NCBI GenBank assembly: GCA_025350815.1
Contig: JANXXE010000069.1
Span: forward strand, 1 to 56,103
Direction of reading: 5' to 3'
Source of the DNA: Myxococcales bacterium
GTDB lineage: Bacteria > Myxococcota_A > Polyangia > Fen-1088
Length of the DNA: 56,103 nucleotides
In this document: positions 6,941 to 15,846 of the stretch, piece by piece
Numbering within the stretch: the stretch's first letter is position 1
Layout of the letters: each line of letters begins with the position of its first letter
Translations under genes and position numbers: made by a program
Notes under the pieces: generated by a model
Seen by the model: the letters and a program-made list of their open reading frames with translations, nothing else
Told to the model about the DNA's origin: nothing
Databases searched by the model: none

Positions 6941-9237
6941 ATGAGCTGGGCGCTGCGACCGACTGGAGGGTGGTTCTCGGTTCGCACCTGGGCGCGCGGG
7001 TCCTTGTCGCGGTCAGCGTGGCCGCGGGCCTCGCTGTCCTTTTGTCGGCGGTGTCCCTATTTTGGGAGCGCCGCCGCGGTCGGGCCGCCTTCCTGTTGTT
7101 CCTGCGCACCCTCGCGGTGGGCCTGTGCCTGCTGGTGGCGTTGCAACCGAATGTGGAGTTCGGTCATGTGACCCGCGTACCCAACCAAGTGGCGGTGCTG
7201 GTGGACACGTCGCGGTCGATGACCGTCAAGCCGCCCGACGGCGGCAAGTCGCGTTCCGAGCGCGCAGTGGACGCGCTGAATGCGGCGGCGCCCCTGTTCG
7301 ACCGGTGGCAGCGCGAAGGACACCGCGTCGACGTGTACAGCTTTGGCGAGGCCCTGTCCCCGACCACCAACGAAGGCTTGCGTGGGCCCGCCAAGGGCGA
7401 GGCGTCGCGCATCGGCGAGGCCCTGACCGAGCTGCGTGGGCGCTATGCCGGCCGTGACCTGGGTGGCGTCGTTGTGATCTCCGACGGCATCGACACCGGC
7501 CGCATCGGCGGTGGGCCGCTCGACGGTGAAACGCGCCGGACCATCGATGCGATGGCTGTACCCGTGCACACCGTGCTCATCGGTGAACAGGCCCTGCGCG
7601 ATCTGTCCGTCGCCACAGTGCTGGCCGACGAATTCGCCTTCGTCCGCACCCCCATCAAGATCGAAGCGATCATCCGCGCCAGCGGTCTGCAACGCAGCCA
7701 GGTCGAGGTCACGCTGAGTCGTGATGGCCGCCTGGTGGATTCGCGCACCGTCCTTTTGAAAGGTGCCGACGCCGAAGAGAAGATTTCTTTCGACTGGACG
7801 CCCGATCGCCCCGGCAACTTCGTTTTCGAGATAGCCACGCCCGTGCTGCGTGGCGAGGCCCTGGCCTCGAACAACAGTCAGGTCTTCACCCTCAAGGTGA
7901 TTCGCGACCGCGTGCGCGTGCTGCACGTTTGCGGCCGGCCGTCCTGGGATCAGCGCTTCTTGCGCTCGATGTTGCGTCTCGACCCGAACGTCGATCTCGT
8001 CTCGTTCTTCATTTTGCGCACCGAGACCGACGATCGCCCGCTCAACGAGCGCGAGGAAATGGCGCTGATTCCCTTTCCCCACAAGGAAATCTTCGAAGAT
8101 CAACTCAAGTCGTTCGACCTGCTTATCTTCGACAATTTCAATTTTGGGCCCTACCACGTCGAGCCGTACCTGCCGGGCGTGCGTGACTACATCCAGGCGG
8201 GCGGTGCCCTGGCGATGATTGGCGGCGAGCTGTCTTTCGCCAGCGGTGGCTACGGGCAAAGTGCACTTGGGGACATCCTGCCCATCGATCTCGAACAGAT
8301 CCCGCCGACGGGTGAGCGATCTTTCACGAAAGATTCCTTCAAGCCCAAACTGACGGCCGAGGGGCGCAGTCACCCCATCACGTCACTGAGCCTGGATGTG
8401 CACACCAACGAGGGCCGCTGGGCCGGTCTTCCCCCGCTGGAGGGCATCAATCGCGTGGCCCGTCTGCGCCCGGGCGCATCAGCCCTGCTGGCCCATCCGA
8501 CGCTGAAGACCGAGGGTGGGCAGCCGGCCCCGGTGCTCGCCGTTACTGATGCAGGCAAGGGTCGAACACTGGCGCTGCTGACCGACACGGCGTGGCACTG
8601 GGGCTTCGTGGCGGCAGGTGCCGGCGACGACGGCCGGACGTTCCAACGCTTTTGGGAAAACGCCATTCGCTGGCTGGTCCACGATCCCGCGCTGACCTTG
8701 CTGCGGGTCGAACTCGACAAGGTCGAGTACAGGCGTGGCCAGCCCGTGACCGCGCGGGTTCGTAGTCGACACGCCGACTACACGCCAGCTGGCAGCACCG
8801 AGGTGGCTTTGCAGCTATTCGCCGCCGAAACCGTCGAACGCGACAAGCCCTTGCGCTCGCTGGAGGCCACCACCGGTCGCGACGGCGAGGCCCAGCTTGA
8901 ACTGGCCGGTCTTGCCGCTGGGGCCTATCGCCTGACGGGACGAGCCACAATTGACGGCCGGGTTCTCAACGAGGAACAGACCTTCGTCGTCCGCCCCGAG
9001 GGCCGCGAACTGGAGGACGTGGTGTCTCGTGATGCGGTGCTGCGCGAGCTGGCAACCGCCACCGGTGGCGAATTTTCGACCGACGTCCTCGGCACGCCGC
9101 CCGTGCGCAAGCCGCGCGAGATTCGCGTTGGCAGTCTGCAGACCGTCCAGATCTGGTCGCATCCGGGCCTGCTGGTCGCCGCGCTTGGGCTGCTTGCCTG
9201 TGAGTGGGCGATGCGGCGGCGCGCCGGCCACGGGTGA
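6937..9237 (+). CDS. VWA-domain membrane protein with GATase1-like domain
   Basis: The product has 766 residues. Two N-terminal transmembrane helices (about 15-75) precede a von Willebrand A domain whose MIDAS motif is DTSRSM near residue 90. A beta-rich segment follows. A GATase1-like domain with VCGRPSWDQRFLRS and GGALAMIGGELSFASGGYG lies at about residues 325-450. The C-terminal part has Ig-like strands and one last transmembrane helix ending in RRR. I chose the GTG at 6937 because it overlaps the upstream stop in a GTGA; the frame also contains an ATG at 6871 inside the previous gene. Such proteins normally accompany MoxR ATPases, but none is present here. Confidence 0.88.
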   Translation: MNELGAATDWRVVLGSHLGARVLVAVSVAAGLAVLLSAVSLFWERRRGRAAFLLFLRTLAVGLCLLVALQPNVEFGHVTRVPNQVAVLVDTSRSMTVKPPDGGKSRSERAVDALNAAAPLFDRWQREGHRVDVYSFGEALSPTTNEGLRGPAKGEASRIGEALTELRGRYAGRDLGGVVVISDGIDTGRIGGGPLDGETRRTIDAMAVPVHTVLIGEQALRDLSVATVLADEFAFVRTPIKIEAIIRASGLQRSQVEVTLSRDGRLVDSRTVLLKGADAEEKISFDWTPDRPGNFVFEIATPVLRGEALASNNSQVFTLKVIRDRVRVLHVCGRPSWDQRFLRSMLRLDPNVDLVSFFILRTETDDRPLNEREEMALIPFPHKEIFEDQLKSFDLLIFDNFNFGPYHVEPYLPGVRDYIQAGGALAMIGGELSFASGGYGQSALGDILPIDLEQIPPTGERSFTKDSFKPKLTAEGRSHPITSLSLDVHTNEGRWAGLPPLEGINRVARLRPGASALLAHPTLKTEGGQPAPVLAVTDAGKGRTLALLTDTAWHWGFVAAGAGDDGRTFQRFWENAIRWLVHDPALTLLRVELDKVEYRRGQPVTARVRSRHADYTPAGSTEVALQLFAAETVERDKPLRSLEATTGRDGEAQLELAGLAAGAYRLTGRATIDGRVLNEEQTFVVRPEGRELEDVVSRDAVLRELATATGGEFSTDVLGTPPVRKPREIRVGSLQTVQIWSHPGLLVAALGLLACEWAMRRRAGHG

Positions 9238-9324
9238 ATAAGCTGTAACGCCAAATGCGCACCCGGGAATTGCTGATCTGAACCGGTGCGTCTGCCGCCG
9301 GTCGATCACCACCGGGAGGCGCCA

Positions 9325-10248
9325 ATGTTGTTGAGCAGGGTATTGGTTACGACATGTACCGTGGCCGCGTCGACGCTGGTCGTGGCAAACCGCGCCAGGG
9401 CCGATCAGTTCGTGGCCTTCGACTTGGCCTACGAGCATAGCGACGCCACCAGTACCTACTCACACCACTGGGTGGCCCCACCGGCGAGTGCACCCCCCAG
9501 CCTCGTCGCCCCGATCGACTACTCGAAGGGAACCATCCACTATTACATGGAGGTTTTCACGAAGCCCTCGGCCGAACCGACCATGTTCCACAATTGTTTT
9601 GGGACGAGTCCACATTACATTTGCGGGCCCTATTCCCCCAAGTACACGAAGACCGGCACCTACGAATGGTCAGCGAACGTGTCGGCCGCGTCGTACCTCG
9701 CCATGGCCGACCTGACGCTGGGGTTCAAGGACAAGACGTCCTTCATAATCACTGACGGCGGCTACAACAACGTTGGCAAGGAAGACACCGGCGGCGCCGC
9801 GAAATCAAAACTGTTCCTGCCGACGCAGCTGCGCGTCGTGGTCACCTGGGTTTCAGCGGGGGGCACGTACGTGCGGCCGACCGCTTCGGCGATGCCCCCG
9901 GTATCGAGCGACGGCGGCGTCGTCGCCGTGTCCGATGCCTCTGCCCCCAAGTCCGAACCGGACGCAGGGGCACCGCGGCCCGAGGTCGACGCGTCGGGCC
10001 CGCCCCCAGCCGCGCCGCCGGCTTCGACGGCGCCCGGATCTCTTCCTGGCAAACCGGTGGTCTCGCCCGATGCCGCCACTGACGACGAGGTACCGGCTGT
10101 TTCCCCGACGCCGCGCTCGTCCTCAGGCGGTTGCGCAATCGCCACCCAGGTGCCCGGGCCCCTGACCTGGATCGTCCCGGCGCTCGCCTGGGTGGGACTG
10201 GCTATGCGACGACGGCGGACGGGGGTTTTACAGAAGCAGGATGTGTAA
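9325..10248 (+). CDS. secreted protein with MYXO-CTERM-type sorting signal
   Basis: This 307-residue protein has a signal peptide (about residues 1-27) and a folded N-terminal half of unknown family. A low-complexity Pro/Ala/Asp/Ser linker covers about residues 185-265. The C-terminus has a Gly-Gly-Cys motif, a hydrophobic helix (LTWIVPALAWVGLAM) and an Arg cluster. That tripartite end fits the MYXO-CTERM signal of Myxococcota, processed at the Cys for surface attachment. The ATG at 9325 follows gggaggcgcca. The N-terminal half is rich in Tyr, His and Thr; I cannot assign a function. Confidence 0.75.
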   Translation: MLLSRVLVTTCTVAASTLVVANRARADQFVAFDLAYEHSDATSTYSHHWVAPPASAPPSLVAPIDYSKGTIHYYMEVFTKPSAEPTMFHNCFGTSPHYICGPYSPKYTKTGTYEWSANVSAASYLAMADLTLGFKDKTSFIITDGGYNNVGKEDTGGAAKSKLFLPTQLRVVVTWVSAGGTYVRPTASAMPPVSSDGGVVAVSDASAPKSEPDAGAPRPEVDASGPPPAAPPASTAPGSLPGKPVVSPDAATDDEVPAVSPTPRSSSGGCAIATQVPGPLTWIVPALAWVGLAMRRRRTGVLQKQDV

Positions 10249-10255
10249 CCGGGGC

Positions 10256-11575
10256 TCAGCCTGGAAACAAGATCCCGACGAAAATGGCCTGCGCTGAGTT
10301 CATCTTTCCCTTGAGCGTCAGCTTCCCGTCGGCGGGGTTGATCTCGAAGACGATGATGGCGCCGGGGGTGGTGCCGTTCACTACGATGAGGTACTTGCCG
10401 GTGGGATCGACGGCGAAGTCCCGCGGCACGTTGATGCCACCGGCCGTCGAGAAGTCCACAGGAGTCAGGCGCCCTGTCGTCTTGTCGATCGCGAACGTCC
10501 CGATGCTGTTGTGACCTCGGTTCGAAATGAAGACAAAGTTACCCGAGGGGTGCACAACGATATGGGCGGTCGTGTTGTTGGTCACGTTGGTGCCAGCGGG
10601 GACGGACGGCAGCGCCATCGGCGCTGATAAAGTGCCCGCCGTCGCGTCGTACAGCATGGAAATGATCGTGCTGTTCGCCTCGCCCGCGGCATAGGCGAAC
10701 TTGCCCGAGGGATGGAAGGCCAGGTGCCGGGGCACGTCCATCATGGCCTGGGGCGGCGTGTTGGGGGTCGCCATGCCCGTCGCTGCGTCAAATTTGAACT
10801 GTGCGATCCAGTTGGCTTCGGGGCAGGGAATGAAAAGGAACTTCCCGCTGGCGTCCGTTACGGACTGGTGCGAGTGCATGCCTGGCGTCAGCATCTGGCT
10901 CTCTGCGCCCACTCCGCCATTGGCCGTGATCGGACGCACACTGGCCGTTCCGTTGGACCACGAGGCCGTGAACAGCCACTTGCCACCTGGATGCACGGTG
11001 AGGTGAGTTACCTCGTTGCCTACGACGGTGGACGTGTTGATCGCCGTGAGGGCCCCGGTTGTGGCATTGATGCCATAGGCGCCGACGTTGGCGTTGCCGG
11101 TGTACATGAACTTGCCTTTGGGGTCGGCGGCCATGTAGCCGCCCATGGCGCCCGCGCCCGCCGGCGTCAGTGCACCCGTGGCCATGTTCAGCTGAAAGAC
11201 AGTGCCCGATCCGACATAAACGAAGGGGTTTCCCGCTAGAGTGGGAACGTCGGTCGACGTGCTGCCCCCGTCGCTGCCGCCGGCGGCCTTCGGGCCATCG
11301 GCGCCCCCGTCAGGGGTCGAGCCCGAGCCGGCTGCGCCGCCACCGCCCGAACCAGCCGCACCCCCGCCGCCCGAGCCGGCTGTCCCGGTGGAACCAGCGC
11401 TGCCGCCGCCCGCGGCACCGCCCTTGCCTGCGGAGCCCGTGCTGCCGCCCCCGCCGGCGCCCCCCGTGTCGGTGGTGTCATCGGGGTTGGGTGTCCCCGA
11501 TTTCGCGTTGCTGCCCGCGCAAGCCCCGGCGAAAAGCACCAACGACAACACCCCAGGTCCGACAAGTCGTTTCAT
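10256..11575 (-). CDS. beta-propeller (lactonase-like) lipoprotein
   Basis: The 439-residue product has a lipobox signal (LVLFAGAC) and a Gly/Ala/Ser linker of about 80 residues built from GGxG-type repeats. After about residue 110 comes a seven-bladed-propeller-like region. Blade repeats include GKFMYTGNANVGAYGI, LTVHPGGKWLFTASW, LAFHPSGKFAYAAGEAN and VHPSGNFVFISNRGHNSI, each with an H/DPSGKF turn. This matches the lactonase/YncE-type propeller family. Enzymatic activity is not evident; many secreted members are binding proteins. The start at 11575 (MKRL) gives a standard lipoprotein signal. Confidence 0.85.
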   Translation of the reverse strand: MKRLVGPGVLSLVLFAGACAGSNAKSGTPNPDDTTDTGGAGGGGSTGSAGKGGAAGGGSAGSTGTAGSGGGGAAGSGGGGAAGSGSTPDGGADGPKAAGGSDGGSTSTDVPTLAGNPFVYVGSGTVFQLNMATGALTPAGAGAMGGYMAADPKGKFMYTGNANVGAYGINATTGALTAINTSTVVGNEVTHLTVHPGGKWLFTASWSNGTASVRPITANGGVGAESQMLTPGMHSHQSVTDASGKFLFIPCPEANWIAQFKFDAATGMATPNTPPQAMMDVPRHLAFHPSGKFAYAAGEANSTIISMLYDATAGTLSAPMALPSVPAGTNVTNNTTAHIVVHPSGNFVFISNRGHNSIGTFAIDKTTGRLTPVDFSTAGGINVPRDFAVDPTGKYLIVVNGTTPGAIIVFEINPADGKLTLKGKMNSAQAIFVGILFPG

Positions 11576-11677
11576 ACACCACCATTTACCGTGGGGGGCC
11601 AAGCGTTACAAGTGATTGCGATCGCACTTGTCCAAGGAGTTTTCGGAGTTTTCAGCAATCGGGGCTCCGGGTACCAA

Positions 11678-12931
11678 TTAGCCGGCGTCGGGCGCGCCGG
11701 CGGTGGCCGGACCAACGGCTGCTGCGCGCTGGGGCTCGCGAAAAAAGACGACAAACAGCAGCAGGACAGCGACCGCGCCCCAGGCGGGAAAGATCCAGAT
11801 GCTGTACCAATCGTGCGCTATCGCAGCCTGCGGTTGAGCCAGCGTGTGTATGGCCTGCGACCGTCCCGCAAGCGTGCTGCCGACGAAGTTTCCGACGCCC
11901 CACAGGATGAACGCGAGGAAACCTTGCGCGGCGCCGCGCATGCGCTGGTTTGACTCGCCGTCCACATACAGTTGCCCGGCAATGAACAGGAAGTCGTAAC
12001 AAACGCCGTGAAGAATGATGGCGCCGAAGATGAGGGTTGTGCCCATGCCGACATGCGTGGCGCTGGACGCCAGCAGGAAATATCGCGTTACCCAGGCCAG
12101 AATGCCGACGAAGATTGTCTTCTTGTAGCCGAGGGTCCGCAGCATCAGCGGCAACAAGATCAGGAACGTGATGTCCGAGACCTGAGCAAGCGACATCTTG
12201 GCCGCCGTAAAGGTCCAGCCGAGTTCGGTTACATACAAGTTCATGTTCACGAAGTAGAAATACAGAGGGATGCAGATGAGGAACATGCACGCGATGAAAA
12301 TCGCGTACGAGGGCTTCTTCAGCAGCGCCAGTGCGTCGAGTCCGAGAATCTCCCCGATGCGCACGTCCTTGCCGGTCTTCTGGGGCGGCGTGTGTGGCAG
12401 GGTCAGGGAGAACAGACCGAGAACAATGGACACCGCCCCGGCCAGGTAGAACTGCGCCGCGGATTGTTCGCCCTTCATGATCACGCTGAGGGTTACGCCG
12501 CCCGCAATCCATCCAACCGCGGACATTGTCTTGACCAGGGGAAAGTCGCGCTTGGCATCCTTTAGTTGATGAAGGGCCAGCGAATTTCCCAGCGCCAGCG
12601 TCGGCGCATAAGACGCGCAGTAGACAATCAAGGCTGGATAAAAAGCGCTGAAGGTTGTCAGGCGGGCCAACGCAAACAGCAACAGGCCCCCCAGGATGGC
12701 GAGAAAGGCCAGCAACTTCTCGGAGGCGAAATAGCGGTCGGCTATCAATCCAACAAAAAACGGCGAGATCATTGCGCCGAGGGCGAACGCGCCATAAGCG
12801 AGACCAATTTGCCCGCCGGCGAACCCGAGGGTCTTCGCCAGATACGTTGCCATGCTGACGTACCACGAGCCCCAGATGAAGTACTGGAGGAACATGAATA
12901 TGCCGAGTTTTGTCTTGACCGCGCTTTGCAT
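11678..12931 (-). CDS. MFS transporter of the nucleoside/H+ symporter type
   Basis: The 417-residue protein has about 12 transmembrane segments. Its N-terminus, KLGIFMFLQYFIWGSWYV, with GLAYGAFALGAMISPFFVG after it, is typical of the NupG-like nucleoside:H+ symporter family. The predicted substrate is a nucleoside or sugar, which the sequence does not settle. The ATG at 12931 has AAGGAG five bases upstream. A LacI-type palindrome lies about 46 bp upstream of the start (12977-12988), suggesting substrate-responsive repression. No regulator gene of that family is present in the window. The neighbours are unrelated lipoproteins, so it is probably a single transcription unit. Confidence 0.85.
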   Translation of the reverse strand: MQSAVKTKLGIFMFLQYFIWGSWYVSMATYLAKTLGFAGGQIGLAYGAFALGAMISPFFVGLIADRYFASEKLLAFLAILGGLLLFALARLTTFSAFYPALIVYCASYAPTLALGNSLALHQLKDAKRDFPLVKTMSAVGWIAGGVTLSVIMKGEQSAAQFYLAGAVSIVLGLFSLTLPHTPPQKTGKDVRIGEILGLDALALLKKPSYAIFIACMFLICIPLYFYFVNMNLYVTELGWTFTAAKMSLAQVSDITFLILLPLMLRTLGYKKTIFVGILAWVTRYFLLASSATHVGMGTTLIFGAIILHGVCYDFLFIAGQLYVDGESNQRMRGAAQGFLAFILWGVGNFVGSTLAGRSQAIHTLAQPQAAIAHDWYSIWIFPAWGAVAVLLLFVVFFREPQRAAAVGPATAGAPDAG

Positions 12932-12976
12932 GATCACTCCTTACACCCTGACAGATGACGGGGGGCCTCGGCTCAA

Positions 12977-12988
12977 GAAAGCGCTTTC
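12977..12988 (-). promoter_or_regulatory. LacI/CcpA-type operator candidate upstream of the MFS gene
   Basis: A perfect 12-bp palindrome, gaaagcgctttc, with the central CG typical of LacI-family operators, lies 46 bp before the transporter start. It sits between the arms of a larger perfect 9-bp inverted repeat (cctgacaga at 12947-12955, tctgtcagg at 13003-13011). A repressor of the GalR/LacI family encoded elsewhere would be the expected ligand-responsive partner. Confidence 0.55.
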
Positions 12989-13009
12989 CCTACATGGGCC
13001 CCTCTGTCA

Positions 13010-13022
13010 GGCCTTATAGGCC
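13010..13022 (-). terminator. short hairpin behind the lipoprotein gene
   Basis: ggcc-ttata-ggcc forms a 4-bp stem 16 bp past the stop codon of the upstream minus-strand gene. There is no T-run after it, so termination is doubtful. Confidence 0.25.
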
Positions 13023-13037
13023 GGCGCGCTGAGATTT

Positions 13038-13700
13038 TTATTTGGGCGTCGGGTAGACCGAGATGCACTTGCCCGGCGCCCCCGGGGCCCCACCAACGGG
13101 CAACTGGCAAGTCCCCGTTCCGGGCGCGACGCAGGCGATGGCGGGGCAAATGCGCAGGCAGGTATTGCAGCCAGCGTCTTGCCAGCGTTTGCGAACAGCG
13201 TCGGTAGTCGTCTTCGTGTTCACCCAGGCCGTGCAGCCGCCGCAAGCAAGGGCAGAGGAGACGTTTTGCTGGCATTGGTTGTTGGCGCCGGTGGTGCACA
13301 CCTGGTCCTTGGCGATCGCATCGCGGTACTCGGTCTCGAGGGTCGTGCATTGACCCGTGCTGGCGCAGGGATCGGCCGTCGGCCTTTCCCCGGCAGCGAC
13401 ATCAACGGCATTGCCGCTGTCGGGATGGGGGCTGCCCCCGGCATCCGCCGTCGCGTCGACGATCACCGCGGCATCTGCACCGGGCTTGCCGCCTTGGCCG
13501 CTTTGGCCCCCTTGACCTGCCTGGCCACCGGCACCCGCGCCGCCCGCGCCCGCCCCACCGCCGTCAACCAGAACGCCGCCGCTGGCGTCCGTCGGTGGCG
13601 CATTGCCGTCGAGGTTGGAGCCACCGCTGCTGGAGCACGCCATTGCCGTCACGGCCAGCAGCCATGAGGCATGAATCAAGGATATTCTTTTTTTGTACAC
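13038..13700 (-). CDS. lipoprotein with Gly-rich linker and Cys-rich C-terminal domain
   Basis: The product has 220 residues with a hydrophobic signal and lipobox VTAMAC, then a Gly/Ala/Gln linker (GGAGAGGQAGQGGQSGQGG) of the kind seen in Polyangia lipoproteins. A C-terminal domain of about 100 residues has roughly ten cysteines, with motifs CTTGANNQCQQN, CGGCTAWV and CNTCLRICP. This domain is probably disulfide-bonded and extracellular; its function is unknown. I preferred the GTG at 13700 to the TTG at 13748 because it starts just ahead of the basic signal region. No conserved catalytic motif is visible. Confidence 0.65.
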   Translation of the reverse strand: MYKKRISLIHASWLLAVTAMACSSSGGSNLDGNAPPTDASGGVLVDGGGAGAGGAGAGGQAGQGGQSGQGGKPGADAAVIVDATADAGGSPHPDSGNAVDVAAGERPTADPCASTGQCTTLETEYRDAIAKDQVCTTGANNQCQQNVSSALACGGCTAWVNTKTTTDAVRKRWQDAGCNTCLRICPAIACVAPGTGTCQLPVGGAPGAPGKCISVYPTPK

Positions 13701-13861
13701 GGGCGTCCCAGTAGCAACCGGCGTGCCCGGGCGGCTGGCCGCAGACAATCGTGTGTGTTCGCGTCGCTGCCGATGTGCCGGGCGTGAAAATCCGCCGCCG
13801 CACTCAGATTTTCAAGGGCCGGCGGCAGGAACCGGAAAGCGCACGGCTGTGGATGGCGACG

Positions 13862-14446
13862 TCATCCAGGTTGCCCTGACGTGTCCTGCGGCGCCGAACG
13901 GGCGTCTTCCCGTCCGTCGCTATCGGCGTCCAGGCCGCCGTCAACCCCCGGGGGGCAGGCGCCCGGTGACGTGCAATCTTGGTCTATCTCGTCGGGGAGG
14001 CCGTCCCCGTCGCTGTCTGGCAAGCCTGCGGTCAGCACCAGGGTGATCGATCGCCGTCGCTGTGCCATGTACGTCAGGCGAGCGGCGCCGATCGCCACCT
14101 GGGTGTCCGCGCGGAAGCCTCGCACCAGCAATCGGCGATCACCGATCACCGTGGCGTCCACGGTCACCGAGATCGTGGCAACCGGATCACCCGGGGGAAG
14201 CGAGCCAGTCCGGGGCACGCGCTGATCGTCGGCCACGGTGTCCGAGGGCGTGTACCAGGTCACCAGTAGGTACTCCGGACGGATGTCCTCGGACGCGGCG
14301 GTCACGGCCACCGAAACGCTGGGCCCGGCGTCGGTCTGGCTGCAGCCGCCAAGCAGCGTCACCAGCACCAGGGCCGGGCCCACGACGCAGAACCATCCGC
14401 AGTGCGGCTTCACGGGCCGACTGGCTGTTAACGCCGGCAACATCAT
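13862..14446 (-). CDS. lipoprotein with calcium-binding (thrombospondin type 3-like) motif
   Basis: The 194-residue protein has a lipobox signal (VTLLGGC), a beta-rich middle region and a C-terminal Asp-rich part, DSDGDGLPDEIDQDC, with a second DADSDG. These are thrombospondin type 3-like calcium-binding repeats common in secreted proteins. The ATG at 14446 overlaps the stop of the upstream Tat-protein gene (ATGA), so the two are probably translationally coupled. Function unknown; surface display is likely. Confidence 0.6.
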   Translation of the reverse strand: MMLPALTASRPVKPHCGWFCVVGPALVLVTLLGGCSQTDAGPSVSVAVTAASEDIRPEYLLVTWYTPSDTVADDQRVPRTGSLPPGDPVATISVTVDATVIGDRRLLVRGFRADTQVAIGAARLTYMAQRRRSITLVLTAGLPDSDGDGLPDEIDQDCTSPGACPPGVDGGLDADSDGREDARSAPQDTSGQPG

Positions 14447-15720
14447 GCCGTCTGCACGAACACCTGGCGCGGCGATTGGTAACGCAGCTTGAGCTCGGGC
14501 GTCAACAGGCGCCGGCCGTCGTGCAGGGATCGCATCAGGAAGTCGAGGGCGCCGGAGGTGAGCAGCGTTCGTTCGACGGGATAGGCGGGCCTTCCGGTGA
14601 CGAAAAGCTCTTCGATAACGTGCACCAGCCCATCGAAGTGCGGCAGATCGCGCGCGGGACCCCGCGGGCCGAAGCAAGTCGACACCGGCTCTCGGTGACC
14701 GGATATCTTGCCGGCGAAACACCAATCCCGGGCGTAGCGATCAAGCATGTACGCGGCGCCCTTGAAACCGTCGCGGTATTCGATGATGAACACGAACGGG
14801 CGGGGCGCGCTGTCTTCGGGACGGCCGGGCTGAAGCGGAGTGGTTCGTGCCAGGGCCGCGTCCAGCAGTGGTGCACTCCATTTTCCGGCGGCACTGGCGC
14901 GCCACCGCCACACGTCGTCGCCACGCAGGGCCTCGACCGCTGCAATGCCCGTCTCGCCGCCCCGACGTCGCTCGGCCATACACTGCAGCACTTCCAGGGT
15001 GTGGAATCCATAATCTTCGAGCTCGCCGTAGCCGACGGCCACGGCATGGGTGAGCGGGGCGCCGAGCGGCAGGGTCAACGGCGGGGTCCGTGGGGTCAGC
15101 GGGATCGACGAGCCGGCGGCGAAAGGCACGTGCAATGCCGCGGCCGCGTCGTACATGTCCTTGGCCTTGGTCCACGAGTACGAAAGGTGCTTGTCGGAAA
15201 ACACCGGCACGACCCGGGACGACGTCTTGAACACATCCAGGATCTCGTGGAACAGCTCGTAGCGCGGATACTGTTTTTGACCGTATTCATTTCTGGGATA
15301 GTTGCCGTGCTCTCCGACCAGAAGGACAGCGTCGACGGCCAGTTCGCTGCCACCGAGGGTCAGCGCTGCTGTCACCGAGGGGAAGACGGCGCACTCGTTG
15401 CGGGCTGCCAGCTCTTGGCTGAGATCGTTGCGCGGCAGCTGTACGGCGTGCAGGGCGACCAGGCGCGTGCGCGGTTCTGTGGGGACGTCGTTGACCCGAT
15501 AACCATGCAGCAAGCGACTGCATATGACCTCGGCATGCGACCGGGCCCTATATTCGGTGACGATGGCGGCGACGGTTTTCTTCGCCGGCGCGGAGAGCCC
15601 ACCGCCGTCCGGGTTGCCTGCCGCCCTTGCGATCGGCGCGGCGGCAAGCGCTGACGCGGCCCCCAGCAGGAATTCCCGCCGCGCTGTTGGTCCTTTCGAT
15701 TGGCGAACTGGTCGAGTCAA
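14443..15720 (-). CDS. Tat-exported conserved protein of unknown function
   Basis: The 425-residue product has a twin-arginine signal (ARREFLLGAASALAAAPIARA). The mature part has blocks VTEYRARSHAEVICSRLLHG, LLVGEHGNYPRNEYGQ, VVPVFSDKHLSYSW, AVGYGELEDYGFHTLEVLQC and ERRRGGETGIAAVEAL. I recall this pattern in exported proteins of Planctomycetes and Acidobacteria without an assigned function; the opening resembles a Gfo/Idh/MocA-type Rossmann strand, but no clear GxGxxG is visible. It overlaps the TSP3-like lipoprotein gene by 4 nt. The two may act together outside the cytoplasm. Confidence 0.65.
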   Translation of the reverse strand: MTRPVRQSKGPTARREFLLGAASALAAAPIARAAGNPDGGGLSAPAKKTVAAIVTEYRARSHAEVICSRLLHGYRVNDVPTEPRTRLVALHAVQLPRNDLSQELAARNECAVFPSVTAALTLGGSELAVDAVLLVGEHGNYPRNEYGQKQYPRYELFHEILDVFKTSSRVVPVFSDKHLSYSWTKAKDMYDAAAALHVPFAAGSSIPLTPRTPPLTLPLGAPLTHAVAVGYGELEDYGFHTLEVLQCMAERRRGGETGIAAVEALRGDDVWRWRASAAGKWSAPLLDAALARTTPLQPGRPEDSAPRPFVFIIEYRDGFKGAAYMLDRYARDWCFAGKISGHREPVSTCFGPRGPARDLPHFDGLVHVIEELFVTGRPAYPVERTLLTSGALDFLMRSLHDGRRLLTPELKLRYQSPRQVFVQTA

Positions 15721-15823
15721 TACAGGCCATCCCCCGCGGGCAGTCTAGACGCAAACCGCGTGTTGGGGGCATCGTCGAAGCACGGGACGTATCGGGCGAG
15801 AATTCTTGCGAATCCAGGCACGG

Positions 15824-15838
15824 GGATATATCCTACAT
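15824..15838 (+). promoter_or_regulatory. AT-rich palindrome upstream of an unknown gene
   Basis: ggatatatcc is a perfect 10-bp palindrome, embedded in tatatcctacat (15827-15838). The same 12-mer recurs at 55179-55190 ahead of the PilZ gene. It could be an operator or part of a promoter. If it is a -10 region, the proximal start at 15847 would be nearly leaderless. Confidence 0.35.
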
Positions 15839-15846
15839 CTACACAC

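Noticed and set aside
7057-8373. A 438-residue minus-strand frame
   Set aside because: Opposes the VWA gene and has low-complexity, unlike a real protein.
11241-11615. Pro-rich frame opposite the Gly linker of the propeller lipoprotein
   Set aside because: It is the reverse complement of a GGxG-repeat linker, which always yields Pro/Ala frames.
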